DNA from: Bombella sp. ESL0385
Lineage (GTDB): Bacteria > Pseudomonadota > Alphaproteobacteria > Acetobacterales > Acetobacteraceae
Length of the DNA: 64,000 bases
Assembly: GCF_009725755.1 (NCBI RefSeq)
Contig: NZ_WNIJ01000001.1
Coordinates: forward strand, 1-64,000
Reading direction: 5' to 3'
Positions 56,176 to 64,000 of the stretch are shown piece by piece. Made by a program: the position numbers and the translations under genes. The notes beneath the pieces are model-generated. The model was given only the letters and a program-made list of their open reading frames with translations, was not told where the DNA came from and did no database searches. How positions within the stretch are numbered: position 1 is the stretch's first letter; every line of letters begins with the position of its first letter.

Positions 56176-57720
56176 ATGACGCAGAACATGATGAATGATG
56201 TTTCACAACAAATTGCTGATGTTGTTGTTATCGGTACAGGGGCCGGTGGTGCCCCTCTTATAGCGCGGCTGGCCCAAGCAGGGCGAAAGGTCGTAGCGTT
56301 GGAAGCAGGACCGGCTTTTCAAGCGCGGTCCCATACGCCTGATGAGCCAACCGCGCAGGAGCTTTATTGGCTGCATGAGCGGCTCTCCGGTGGGAAGACC
56401 CCACAAGCCTTTGGTGGCAATAATAGCGGGACGGGCCTTGGGGGCTCTTTGCTTCATTACGGGGCATTTTTACCACGAATGGATAAGCGGGAGTTTCATC
56501 TCCATAGTGAGACCGGCCAAGGGGTTGATTGGCCCTTCGGTGCTGAGGAGATTCAACCTTATATAGAGGAGGTTGAACGTTTTATCGGGGTTAGCGGCCC
56601 AGCGCATTATCCGTGGGATGAAAGCCGCCATTATGCCTATCCTCCTTTGGCCCCTAATGCAGCAGCCCTTAAAATGCGGAAAGCGTGCGATAATGTAGGG
56701 TTACGCCATGCGGATGGGCCTGTAGCTGTGATTTCGCAAGGGCGTGAGCAGCCTCATTTTGGTCATCGTGAAGGGTGTGTTAATTGCGGGGCCTGCCATC
56801 AAGGTTGCCGCAATGGGGCGAAATCAGGTGTTGATAATACCTATCTACCGCTAGCTTGCGCTCATGGGGCGGAGCTGCGTCCCGGCTGTATGGCAACAGC
56901 TTTTGAGCGTGATAGTCAGGGGCGGATTACAGCTGTCATTTATGTAAAAGATGGGCGAGAAGAACGGCAAAAATGTAAGGCTGTTGTTCTTGCCGCTGGG
57001 GCGGTGGAGACGGCTCGCTTATTACTGCATAATGGTCTGGCCAATAGCTCCGGCCAAGTGGGGCGGAATTACATGACACATGTCTCCACCCAAGTGTGGG
57101 GCGTGTTTGATGAGGAAATCCGGCCGAATAAAGGATACCCATCCCTTACGATTACTGAGGATATGCTCCGGCCTAAGGATGCGGATTTTGCGGGGGGCTA
57201 TTTGCTACAATCCCTCGGTATGATGCCTCTGACATGGGCGGCAAATCTTGTGCGTGCTGATGGGCGGCGTGGTAAAGCTTTAAGCCAAACTTTGGCCGCC
57301 TATAATTATAGTGCCGGTATCGGGATGCACGGGGAGAGCCTCCCACGGGAGGAAAACCGCGTAACCCTCTCGGAGGAGAAAGATGCTTTTGGCCTGCCAA
57401 AACCGCGCATTGATTATAGTTATGGCCCTAATGAGGAGGCCATGCACCGCCATGCTACCCGTCTGATGGTGAAGATGTGGGAGTCGATCGGGGCGAAGGA
57501 TATACGGGTTATTAGCCGTGCTGCCCATATGATTGGCACATGCCGTATGGGTAAAGATGCAGGCTCTGCGGTGGTTAATCCCTATGGCCGTAGTTTTGAT
57601 ATTGAGAATCTATGGATAAGCGATCACTCTACCTTCCCTAGCTCTGGGGCGGCTAATCCTGCTTTGACCATTATGGCACTTTCCTTACGAACAGCGGATG
57701 CGCTGCTAAAGGTTGTGTAA
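56176..57720 (+). CDS. GMC family oxidoreductase (flavoprotein dehydrogenase)
   Basis: A 514-aa FAD enzyme. The dinucleotide-binding motif is VVVIGTGAGGAPLIARLAQAG near residue 15, with NNSGTGLGGSLLHYG as the FAD covering segment. A Cys-rich CVNCGACHQGC stretch (residues about 199-209) is typical of GMC dehydrogenases of this branch. The C-terminal GMC signature is HSTFPSSGAANPALTIMAL. It probably oxidises a sugar, sugar acid or alcohol with a quinone or cytochrome acceptor; the substrate is unknown. I see no signal peptide. Its natural partner is the subunit-3-like gene upstream; no cytochrome c subunit gene follows. Confidence 0.85.
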   Translation: MTQNMMNDVSQQIADVVVIGTGAGGAPLIARLAQAGRKVVALEAGPAFQARSHTPDEPTAQELYWLHERLSGGKTPQAFGGNNSGTGLGGSLLHYGAFLPRMDKREFHLHSETGQGVDWPFGAEEIQPYIEEVERFIGVSGPAHYPWDESRHYAYPPLAPNAAALKMRKACDNVGLRHADGPVAVISQGREQPHFGHREGCVNCGACHQGCRNGAKSGVDNTYLPLACAHGAELRPGCMATAFERDSQGRITAVIYVKDGREERQKCKAVVLAAGAVETARLLLHNGLANSSGQVGRNYMTHVSTQVWGVFDEEIRPNKGYPSLTITEDMLRPKDADFAGGYLLQSLGMMPLTWAANLVRADGRRGKALSQTLAAYNYSAGIGMHGESLPREENRVTLSEEKDAFGLPKPRIDYSYGPNEEAMHRHATRLMVKMWESIGAKDIRVISRAAHMIGTCRMGKDAGSAVVNPYGRSFDIENLWISDHSTFPSSGAANPALTIMALSLRTADALLKVV

Positions 57721-57731
57721 GTATGATGATG

Positions 57732-57779
57732 TTAAGTGAGAGGGGGCGTCTTGACAGTATCGGCTCCTTTCACTTAATG
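57732..57779 (+). promoter_or_regulatory. Inverted repeat around a -35-like element upstream of rho
   Basis: TTAAGTGA (57732-57739) and TCACTTAA (57770-57777) form a perfect 8-bp inverted repeat. Between them lies TTGACA (57751-57756), followed after 17 bp by TTAATG, a weak -10 within the right arm. It may be the rho promoter with an overlapping operator, or a weak terminator of the GMC gene without a T run. The remaining 220 bp to rho is a long leader, which suits autoregulation of rho. Confidence 0.35.
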
Positions 57780-57999
57780 AGGGGTCGAACCTTATGGAGG
57801 CGGCGTCCTGCCCAGCCTGCCGGGTCATTCCCTTCGCACCGGAAGGCAGTTTTGCCAGTCTTTCTTTAGAGAAACGTCATTTTGCTTGTCTCTATTGATT
57901 GGTAGTATTTGGGGGCCTTTATCAGCCCTTAGTCTGGACTTCCGTTTTCTTTCCTATTTTCACCCTTCGTGAGAGGGGCTTACCAAGGCGCATCATTTC

Positions 58000-59310
58000 A
58001 TGCATCTCGCCGAATTGAAGAAGAAATCTCCCGCTGATCTATTGGCTTTTGCTGAAGAATTGGAGGTTGAGAATGCCTCATCCCTGCGGAAGCAGGATAT
58101 GATGTTCGCTATTCTCAAAACTCTTGCCGAGCGTGAACAGGCTATTTACGGCGAGGGCACTCTTGAGATTTTGCCGGATGGTTTTGGCTTCCTTCGTAGC
58201 CCAGAGGCAAACTACCTTCCCGGCCCTGATGATATTTACGTCTCCCCTGCGCAAGTGCGGCGTTTTGCCTTGCGGCCGGGTGATACGGTGGAAGGGGAAA
58301 TCCGCGCCCCACGGGATGGCGAGCGTTATTTCGCCCTGCAAAATGTCAATACGATCAATTTTGAAGCTCCGGAGCAAGTTCGCACGCGGATTAATTTTGA
58401 TAATCTAACACCGCTCTTTCCTGAGCGTCCTTTGCGGATGGAGACAGAGCAGCAAGATGCTGTTAATGCCGCCCCTGCCCCAGCAAAAAGCAAGGGACGG
58501 GACCGTAAAGACCAAAAAGATTATACCTCCCGCGTGATTGACCTTGTCGCTCCTATTGGGATGGGCCAGCGTGCGTTGATTGTCGCCCCCCCGCGGACGG
58601 GTAAGACGGTCATGCTGCAAAGCATTGCGGCCTCTATCTCGGCAAATCATCCTGATGTGTTCCTCATTGTTCTGCTTATTGATGAGCGACCTGAGGAAGT
58701 GACAGACATGGCCCGCTCTGTGCGTGGTGAGGTTGTGTCCTCCACCTTTGATGAACCCGCTCATCGTCATGTGCAGGTGACGGAAATGGTGTTGGAGAAA
58801 GCCAAACGTCTTGTTGAGCATAAGCGCGATGTGGTCATCTTGTTAGATTCCATCACACGTCTTGCGCGTGCCTATAACACGGTTGTGCCGTCATCTGGTA
58901 AGGTGTTGACCGGTGGTGTGGATGCTAATGCCCTCCAACGGCCTAAACGCTTCTTCGGTGCGGCGCGTAATATTGAGGAAGGCGGCTCCCTTACCATTAT
59001 CGCTACAGCCTTGATTGATACAGGCTCCCGTATGGATGAGGTCATCTTCGAAGAGTTTAAGGGTACAGGTAACTCCGAGCTGATGTTGGATCGTAAATTG
59101 GCTGATAAGCGGACCTTCCCCGCTATCGACATCACCAAGTCCGGCACGCGTAAGGAGGAGCTATTGGTGGATCGTGCCTCCCTCTCCAAAATGTGGGTCC
59201 TTCGCCGTATCTTGGCTCCCATGGGCACGATGGATGCTATGGACTTCCTGCTTGATAAGCTGCGCTATAGCAAGACAAATCAGGATTTCTTCGATGCGAT
59301 GAATAACTAG
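58000..59310 (+). CDS. rho: Transcription termination factor Rho
   Basis: Hexameric RNA helicase that ends transcription. The 436-aa protein has an N-terminal Rho helix-bundle ([20 protein letters not shown]), the RNA-binding cold-shock fold ([30 protein letters not shown]), Walker A PRTGKTVM, Walker [18 protein letters not shown] and the R-loop region [22 protein letters not shown]. Length and all domains are intact. In many alphaproteobacteria rho lies directly before mnmE; here the cyd and ogt genes lie between. Confidence 0.97.
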   Translation: MHLAELKKKSPADLLAFAEELEVENASSLRKQDMMFAILKTLAEREQAIYGEGTLEILPDGFGFLRSPEANYLPGPDDIYVSPAQVRRFALRPGDTVEGEIRAPRDGERYFALQNVNTINFEAPEQVRTRINFDNLTPLFPERPLRMETEQQDAVNAAPAPAKSKGRDRKDQKDYTSRVIDLVAPIGMGQRALIVAPPRTGKTVMLQSIAASISANHPDVFLIVLLIDERPEEVTDMARSVRGEVVSSTFDEPAHRHVQVTEMVLEKAKRLVEHKRDVVILLDSITRLARAYNTVVPSSGKVLTGGVDANALQRPKRFFGAARNIEEGGSLTIIATALIDTGSRMDEVIFEEFKGTGNSELMLDRKLADKRTFPAIDITKSGTRKEELLVDRASLSKMWVLRRILAPMGTMDAMDFLLDKLRYSKTNQDFFDAMNN

Positions 59311-59335
59311 ATTATTATAGTTAGTAAGTTGCTGC

Positions 59336-59373
59336 AAAAAAGGCAGGCCCTCATTAAGGGACCTGCCTTTTTT
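59336..59373. terminator. Terminator between rho and the cyd operon
   Basis: A hairpin aaaaaaggcagg (59336-59347) with cctgcctttttt (59362-59373) and flanking A/T runs lies between convergent rho and DUF2474 genes. Confidence 0.85.
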
Positions 59374-59402
59374 ATAACGGGTCTATGTTAGTGGGCTGTC
59401 CT

Positions 59403-59552
59403 TCAATGAGGGATCAACATATGGAGCAGGCTGGCCACCAGAATAATGGTGACCGTGCCCGCTATCCAGAGGCTGAGGAACCAGCCTAGACGCTTACAAA
59501 AAGAAGTGGGAACCTTCTTTGCATCATATGTGATGAATTTAGTGATATCCAT
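59403..59552 (-). CDS. DUF2474 small membrane protein of the cytochrome bd operon
   Basis: A 49-aa protein with one membrane helix (LGWFLSLWIAGTVTIILVASLL), preceded by a short basic segment. DUF2474 proteins accompany cyanide-insensitive-type bd oxidases and may do the job of CydX in stabilising the complex. The ATG at 59552 overlaps the end of cydB by 14 bp; the frame is open further up but that part is inside cydB. It is the last gene of the operon. Confidence 0.8.
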   Translation of the reverse strand: MDITKFITYDAKKVPTSFCKRLGWFLSLWIAGTVTIILVASLLHMLIPH

Positions 59553-60558
59553 CGGCTTTGGTGACCTTTCCACGGAAGAGATAGTAAGAATAAATTGAGT
59601 ATCCTGTGATGATAGGGAGCAAGATAACGGTCCCAACAAGTTGGAAGAGCTGGCTAGGAACAGGTGATGCTACATCCCACAGGGTTAATGTTGGGGGAAC
59701 AGCGTAGGGCCAGATGGTGATAGCTAGCCCCACCAAACTTAGTAGGAACCATCCTATAGTGCAGAGGAAGGGTGTAATAGTGTGGTCTTTATCCAAACTG
59801 TGCCACATCATAAACCCAAATAGGGCTACGAGTAGCGGGACAGGCAGGCCGAATAGAATGTTCGGGAAAGCAAGCCAGTGATGAAGATAGGGCGCATGGA
59901 GGAAAGGCGTCCAACAGCTAACGGCAATGATGCAAAGAAGCATTAGGATAGATAGCCGTTTAGACCAACGGCGGCATTGTGCTTCTAGCTCATCGGATGT
60001 GCGCCAGACCAACCATGTTGTGCCTAAAAGGGCATAGCCGATGATGACAGAGAGGCCACAGAGAACACTAAAGGGTGTTAGCCAATCCATTGGGCCACCG
60101 GCAAAAGCACCGTCATGAGTGTGGATTCCTTGGACATAGCCCCCAAGAATACATCCTTGGCAAAAGGATGCGAGCATGGAGCCTGCCATGAAGCCCTTGT
60201 TCCAGAATGTCCGGTAACCGGGGGAGTGCGCCATGATGCGGAACTCAAAGGCAACACCACGGAAGATTAGGGCACCCAGCATGATGATGATGGGAATATA
60301 AAAAGCGGGTAGTAATGTACTGTAAGCACCGGGGAAAACACCAAATAATGTAGCACCCCCTAAAACCATCCATGTCTCATTACCATCCCAGACAGGGGCA
60401 ATGGTGTTGATCATAACATCGCGGTGCTCTGGCTTTTTCTCAAAAGCAAAGAGCATACCAATGCCTAAGTCAAAACCATCCAGAATGACATAGATAGAGA
60501 TGGCTAGAATGACGATGAAAGCCCAGATGAAGGGCAAATAATAAGCAAGACCGGACAT
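59539..60558 (-). CDS. cydB: Cytochrome bd ubiquinol oxidase subunit II
   Basis: Subunit II of the bd oxidase, 339 aa, about eight membrane helices. Family pieces are LPFIWAFIVILAISIYVILDGFDLGIGML at the N-terminus, interrupted motif NTIAPVWDGNETWMVLGG, and FEFRIMAHSPGYR. It begins 1 bp behind the cydA stop codon, so the two are coupled. In acetic acid bacteria this oxidase often supports low-energy respiration alongside cytochrome bo3. Confidence 0.95.
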   Translation of the reverse strand: MSGLAYYLPFIWAFIVILAISIYVILDGFDLGIGMLFAFEKKPEHRDVMINTIAPVWDGNETWMVLGGATLFGVFPGAYSTLLPAFYIPIIIMLGALIFRGVAFEFRIMAHSPGYRTFWNKGFMAGSMLASFCQGCILGGYVQGIHTHDGAFAGGPMDWLTPFSVLCGLSVIIGYALLGTTWLVWRTSDELEAQCRRWSKRLSILMLLCIIAVSCWTPFLHAPYLHHWLAFPNILFGLPVPLLVALFGFMMWHSLDKDHTITPFLCTIGWFLLSLVGLAITIWPYAVPPTLTLWDVASPVPSQLFQLVGTVILLPIITGYSIYSYYLFRGKVTKADGYH

Positions 60559-60559
60559 G

Positions 60560-61975
60560 TCAGGGCACCTCTTTGTTATGAGAGACCGTATGGTGATGAC
60601 TACCTAGAATCATGGTGTCATCATGAGTGTTATCGGTGGCTTCTGGGGCGGTTCTGAGCAGACGGACGAGCATGAGAAGGCCAGAGCCAAAGACAAAAAC
60701 ATAAATCACGACAAAAAAGAGCATGGAGAAAGACAGGCTAGAGAGAGCAAGGGGTGAAGCACTGTCTTCTGTGCGAAGTAAGCCGTACACAGTCCATGGT
60801 TGGCGGCCTACCTCGGTGGTGACCCAGCCGCAGAGCAATGCAACAAAGCCGGCCGGGGCCATGATGAGCATTACCCGCAAGAAGAGTGGATGTGTAAAAA
60901 ACCGTCCCCTATGGCGTAGCCAGAGTGACCATAAACCACAGAGCAGCATAATCCCTCCCAAGGCAACCATGATGCGGAAGGAGAAGAATACAATTGGCGA
61001 GGGGGCCCGTTGGTCTGCTGGATAATCTTTTAACCCGGGGACCTTGCCATTAATGTCATGGGTAAGGATGAGAGAGCCAAGTAGTGGGACACTTATGGCA
61101 TAATCTGTATGCTCGGTCTTCATGTTCGGGATGCCAAAGAGCAGTTCGGGAGCCCGTCTCTCACTTATCCAGTCTCCTTCTATCGCTGCAATCTTAGCGG
61201 GTTGATATTTCAGGGTATTTAGCCCGTGCATATCACCTGCCAAGATTTGGAGCGGGGCTGTGGCGACAATCATCCAAAGGGAGAGGGAGAACATAAGGCG
61301 GACTGTACTATCAGCCTGTGTTTTGTTCTTTTTTGCTTTGAGTAGATGCCACGCTCCAGCCGCCGCTACAGTAAAGGCGACAGAGAGCATAGCGGCCAGT
61401 CCCATATGGATGATCCGATAAGGGAATGACGGATTAAAAATAATGGCCAGCCAATCTTTTGGTAAAAAATGGCCGGTTTTAGGGTCGATGATATAGCCTT
61501 GCGGGGTTTGCATCCATGAGTTTGACGCAAGGATCCATGTCATGGAGATGAGTGTTCCCGTGGTGACAGCACAAGTGGCAAAGAAGTGCATTTTGCGCCC
61601 AACTCGGTTTAGCCCGAAAAGCATAACACCAAGGAAGCCTGCCTCCATGAAGAAGGCTGTCATAACCTCATAGGAGAGTAGAACACCGGTGATCGGTCCT
61701 GCTTTGGCAGAGAATCTAGCCCAGTTTGTGCCGAATTCGTAAGCCATAACGATCCCGGAGACGACACCCATCCCAAAGACGATTGAAAAGACCTTCAACC
61801 AATATTTAAAGAGATTTAAATAACGATTATCAGTCGTTTTTAACCACATCCCTTCAAGGAATGTGAGAAAAACAGATAGTCCGATTGAAAATGCAGGAAA
61901 TATTATATGTACGCCAACGGTAAGTGCAAATTGTATTCGTGCGATTATCAGGGGTATATTATGGTCGGTAACCAT
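60560..61975 (-). CDS. cydA: Cytochrome bd ubiquinol oxidase subunit I (CIO type)
   Basis: Subunit I carries haems b558, b595 and d and oxidises ubiquinol. The 471-aa protein has ARIQFALTVGVHIIFPAFSIG (axial His), MAYEFGTNWARFSAKAGPITG and GWVTTEVGRQPWTVYGLLRTEDS, the signature of the family. It is about 50 residues shorter than E. coli CydA, which indicates the short Q-loop seen in cyanide-insensitive oxidases (CioA). AAAGGAACG precedes the ATG. The 225-bp upstream spacer is AT-rich, with no FNR box that I can recognise. Confidence 0.95.
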   Translation of the reverse strand: MVTDHNIPLIIARIQFALTVGVHIIFPAFSIGLSVFLTFLEGMWLKTTDNRYLNLFKYWLKVFSIVFGMGVVSGIVMAYEFGTNWARFSAKAGPITGVLLSYEVMTAFFMEAGFLGVMLFGLNRVGRKMHFFATCAVTTGTLISMTWILASNSWMQTPQGYIIDPKTGHFLPKDWLAIIFNPSFPYRIIHMGLAAMLSVAFTVAAAGAWHLLKAKKNKTQADSTVRLMFSLSLWMIVATAPLQILAGDMHGLNTLKYQPAKIAAIEGDWISERRAPELLFGIPNMKTEHTDYAISVPLLGSLILTHDINGKVPGLKDYPADQRAPSPIVFFSFRIMVALGGIMLLCGLWSLWLRHRGRFFTHPLFLRVMLIMAPAGFVALLCGWVTTEVGRQPWTVYGLLRTEDSASPLALSSLSFSMLFFVVIYVFVFGSGLLMLVRLLRTAPEATDNTHDDTMILGSHHHTVSHNKEVP

Positions 61976-62200
61976 AAATAATCGTTCCTTTCCGTTAAAT
62001 TAGGAAGACTTCATATTTTTCGTTATTGGACTTATGAGACATTATAAAATTGGTTTTATTTTTTCTGTGATAGGTATTGTTTATGTAAAGGATATCGGTA
62101 CTTGTTAAATGCCTGTTTTTGGCGGATGAGGCAGGTACGAAAAAGCTATTATTACAATTTTGTATGGAGCTTATAGGGTATGTTTTATAATAGCCCGTTT

Positions 62201-62698
62201 TTACGGGGTGAGTATCTCACGCTCTAAGTCGAGCAGGAAGGCTTTGCTCTCGGCTCCGTCAAAGCCGCTGTAATCGCCGTAGTTTTTGCCATGAGAGGGC
62301 AATACGCGATGGCAGGGGATGAGGATAAGCAACGGGTTGCGCGCCACGGCTTGGCCGATGGATTGCGGGCTACCGCCGATGCTGCGGGCTAGCTCGGCAT
62401 AGCTGCGGGTTTGGCCATGGGGAATTGTGCGTAAGGCAGCCCATACGCGCTCTTGATAGGCTGTGCCACACAGCATGAGCGGGATGGATTGGAAATCCAC
62501 CGCTTTGCCATCAAAATAATCCTGCATCATGTCTCGTACCTGAAGCAGGAGCGGGGTCTCACTCTGGTCGCGTCCCCAGCCTTCATCAAGGGAGACGATG
62601 CGCCCGTCCTCTTCGCTAAGAGTGAGGGCACCTAGGGGGGAATGAAAAGAAAGCTGTGGCATAAGTTCTAAGCTGCCTGTTTTAGCGATGAGCGTCAA
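62201..62698 (-). CDS. ogt: Methylated-DNA-protein-cysteine methyltransferase
   Basis: Suicide enzyme that removes methyl groups from O6-methylguanine. The 165-aa protein has a short N-terminal domain and the active-site segment [21 protein letters not shown] with the acceptor Cys. The DNA-binding part includes [25 protein letters not shown] and [16 protein letters not shown]. It is an Ogt-type enzyme without an Ada domain. It is divergent from mnmE. Confidence 0.93.
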   Translation of the reverse strand: MTLIAKTGSLELMPQLSFHSPLGALTLSEEDGRIVSLDEGWGRDQSETPLLLQVRDMMQDYFDGKAVDFQSIPLMLCGTAYQERVWAALRTIPHGQTRSYAELARSIGGSPQSIGQAVARNPLLILIPCHRVLPSHGKNYGDYSGFDGAESKAFLLDLEREILTP

Positions 62699-62740
62699 TT
62701 CTTTCTACAAAACGCTGCTTTTCTGGCAGGAGTGCTGTAT

Positions 62741-64000
62741 GAAAGGCGGCATGAACATATCTGGCGCATCCACTCATACAATTTTTGCTATAGCGACAGG
62801 CCCCGTGCAGGGGGCGATTGCGGTTATGCGGGTAAGCGGGCCGGAGAGTGGTAAGATTTTGAAGGCATTATGCGGGGCTTTACCGCCGCCGCGTCACGCT
62901 AGCGTGCGGGCCTTAACATATGAGGGGGATGTGTTAGACCATGCCCTTATCTTATGGTTGCCGGGGCCGCGCTCTTATACAGGGGAAGATAGTTTTGAGC
63001 TGCACCTCCATGCTGGCCCGGCGATTATAGAGGCCGTAGCGCAGGCTCTTGTGCATCTTGGTGGCCGCCCTGCTGAGCCGGGGGAGTTTACCCGCAGGGC
63101 TGTCCAAGCGGGGCGGATGGATATTCTCCAAGCGGAAGCGATTGCGGATTTAATTGAGGCGGAAACACAAGCGCAGCGTCATCAAGCCTTGCGGCAAGCT
63201 GATGGGGCATTAAGCCAGCTTTATACAGGATGGGCAGCGCGATTGCGGCAGATTTTAGCCCAACAGGAAGCGTTGATTGACTTCCCCGATGAGGAGCTTC
63301 CCCCAGAGGTGGAGGGTGCCCTTATAGAAGAGTGTCGGGCTTTAGCGCAGGAGATGCAGGCTCATCTTGCTGATGAGCGGGGCGAGATTGTGCGGGACGG
63401 GTTGAAGATTGTTCTCGCTGGGGCCCCAAATGTCGGGAAGTCAAGTTTGCTTAATGCTCTTAGTGGGCAGGATGCAGCCATCGTGACGCAAAAAGCTGGC
63501 ACAACGCGGGATGCGATAAGTGTTGAGTGGATGATTGAGGGGATTCGGGTTCGCTTGATTGATACAGCAGGGCTACGCGAGACAGAGGATGAGATTGAGG
63601 CTGAAGGCATCCGCCGGACCATGCAGCATGTGGAGAAGGCGGATGTATTGTTTCATCTCGTCGGGCCGGGGGATGAGACGCCTTTGCTCGCCCCTCATGC
63701 TGTAAAATTACGCACCAAAACAGACCTGACGCCGACTCAGGGAGGTGAACTTGGGGTGCATACGCAGGATGAGGCCGGTTTAACCCCCTTGCGTGAATGG
63801 CTAAAAGCACATCTTGCCACGCTTATGGCACAACGTGGCACACCGCCTTTAACGCGGGCGCGCCATCGTGCAGGGTTGCAGGAGGCGCAGCAGCATCTTA
63901 CCCATGCGTTGGAGGCCTCATGGCCGGAGGTACGCGGGGAGGAGTTGCGCTTAGCAATGCAGGCTATAGGGCGGCTGACAGGCCATGTGGATGTAGAGGC
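62741..64000 (+). CDS. mnmE: tRNA uridine-5-carboxymethylaminomethyl(34) synthesis GTPase MnmE (partial)
   Basis: MnmE with MnmG modifies U34 of tRNAs ending in A/G codons. Only the first 420 residues are in the window; the open frame runs off the end, so the C-terminal CxGK is not seen. The N-terminal formyl-THF-binding domain is recognised from [20 protein letters not shown] and [15 protein letters not shown]. The G domain has the P-loop [14 protein letters not shown] and [17 protein letters not shown]; the G4 motif reads TKTDL. I start at ATG 62741, preceded by AGGAG at 7 bp; an ATG at 62753 is also possible. Confidence 0.94.

Overview
The window is 64 kb of bacterial chromosome that looks like core genome of an acetic acid bacterium (Alphaproteobacteria, Acetobacteraceae). 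Support for this comes from the gene families and their order: DUF2155 with an MlaD protein, DUF721/DciA divergent from mutY, split atpF'/atpF F0 genes, DUF2474 behind a cyanide-insensitive-type cytochrome bd oxidase, and a GMC dehydrogenase beside a gluconate-dehydrogenase subunit-3 protein. Base composition looks moderate, with clearly AT-rich spacers. A nectar- or bee-associated genus is possible, but that is inference. I see no insertion sequence, prophage, CRISPR array or plasmid gene.

Layout. 0.1-10 kb (minus strand): a sugar epimerase, DUF192 and MBL hydrolase; a plus-strand CHAP hydrolase; then a translation and envelope run (rlmH, rsfS, nadD, ychF, pth, rplY, pgeF, lgt, hldD), partly joined by ATGA overlaps. 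10-12 kb (plus): ubiK, proC, a TetR/COQ9-like protein and tRNA-Gln. 12-18 kb (minus): an RTX-like secreted protein, then the mlaD, 84-aa protein, DUF2155, dsbB, nadE series. 18-25 kb (plus): a protein resembling the C-terminal half of class II ribonucleotide reductase, the F0 ATP synthase genes, and two lipid-linked glycosyltransferase genes attached to the atp operon. 25-29 kb: a second MCE/Mla-type lipid transporter with an auxiliary lipoprotein, tRNA-Ala and yggT. 29-43 kb: an outer-membrane protein, tldD, glnA, a ROK kinase, a monooxygenase-like protein, a possible speD-speE-panB-gcvT operon, and miaA-ilvB-ilvC with no small acetolactate synthase gene. 43-51 kb: serB, dciA/mutY, and a redox group (wrbA, LysR, pirin, catalase, zntB). 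52-64 kb: ahcY, DUF3597, an OdhB-type E2, the subunit-3/GMC pair, rho, cydAB-DUF2474, ogt and the start of mnmE.

The strongest unexplained signal is the 205-bp stretch at 55927-56131, between the subunit-3-like gene and the GMC dehydrogenase gene. It holds ten GTAC tetramers, three different exact 10-11-mers each present twice, and several inverted repeats centred on GTAC. I know of no element that matches it. The next most interesting item is the RNR-like protein upstream of the ATP synthase genes, which keeps recognisable class II RNR C-terminal sequence but lacks the catalytic core. Most of the rest is ordinary housekeeping DNA. Start codons were chosen from ribosome binding sites, overlaps and family lengths. 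No database search was possible, so family calls rest on recognised motifs.
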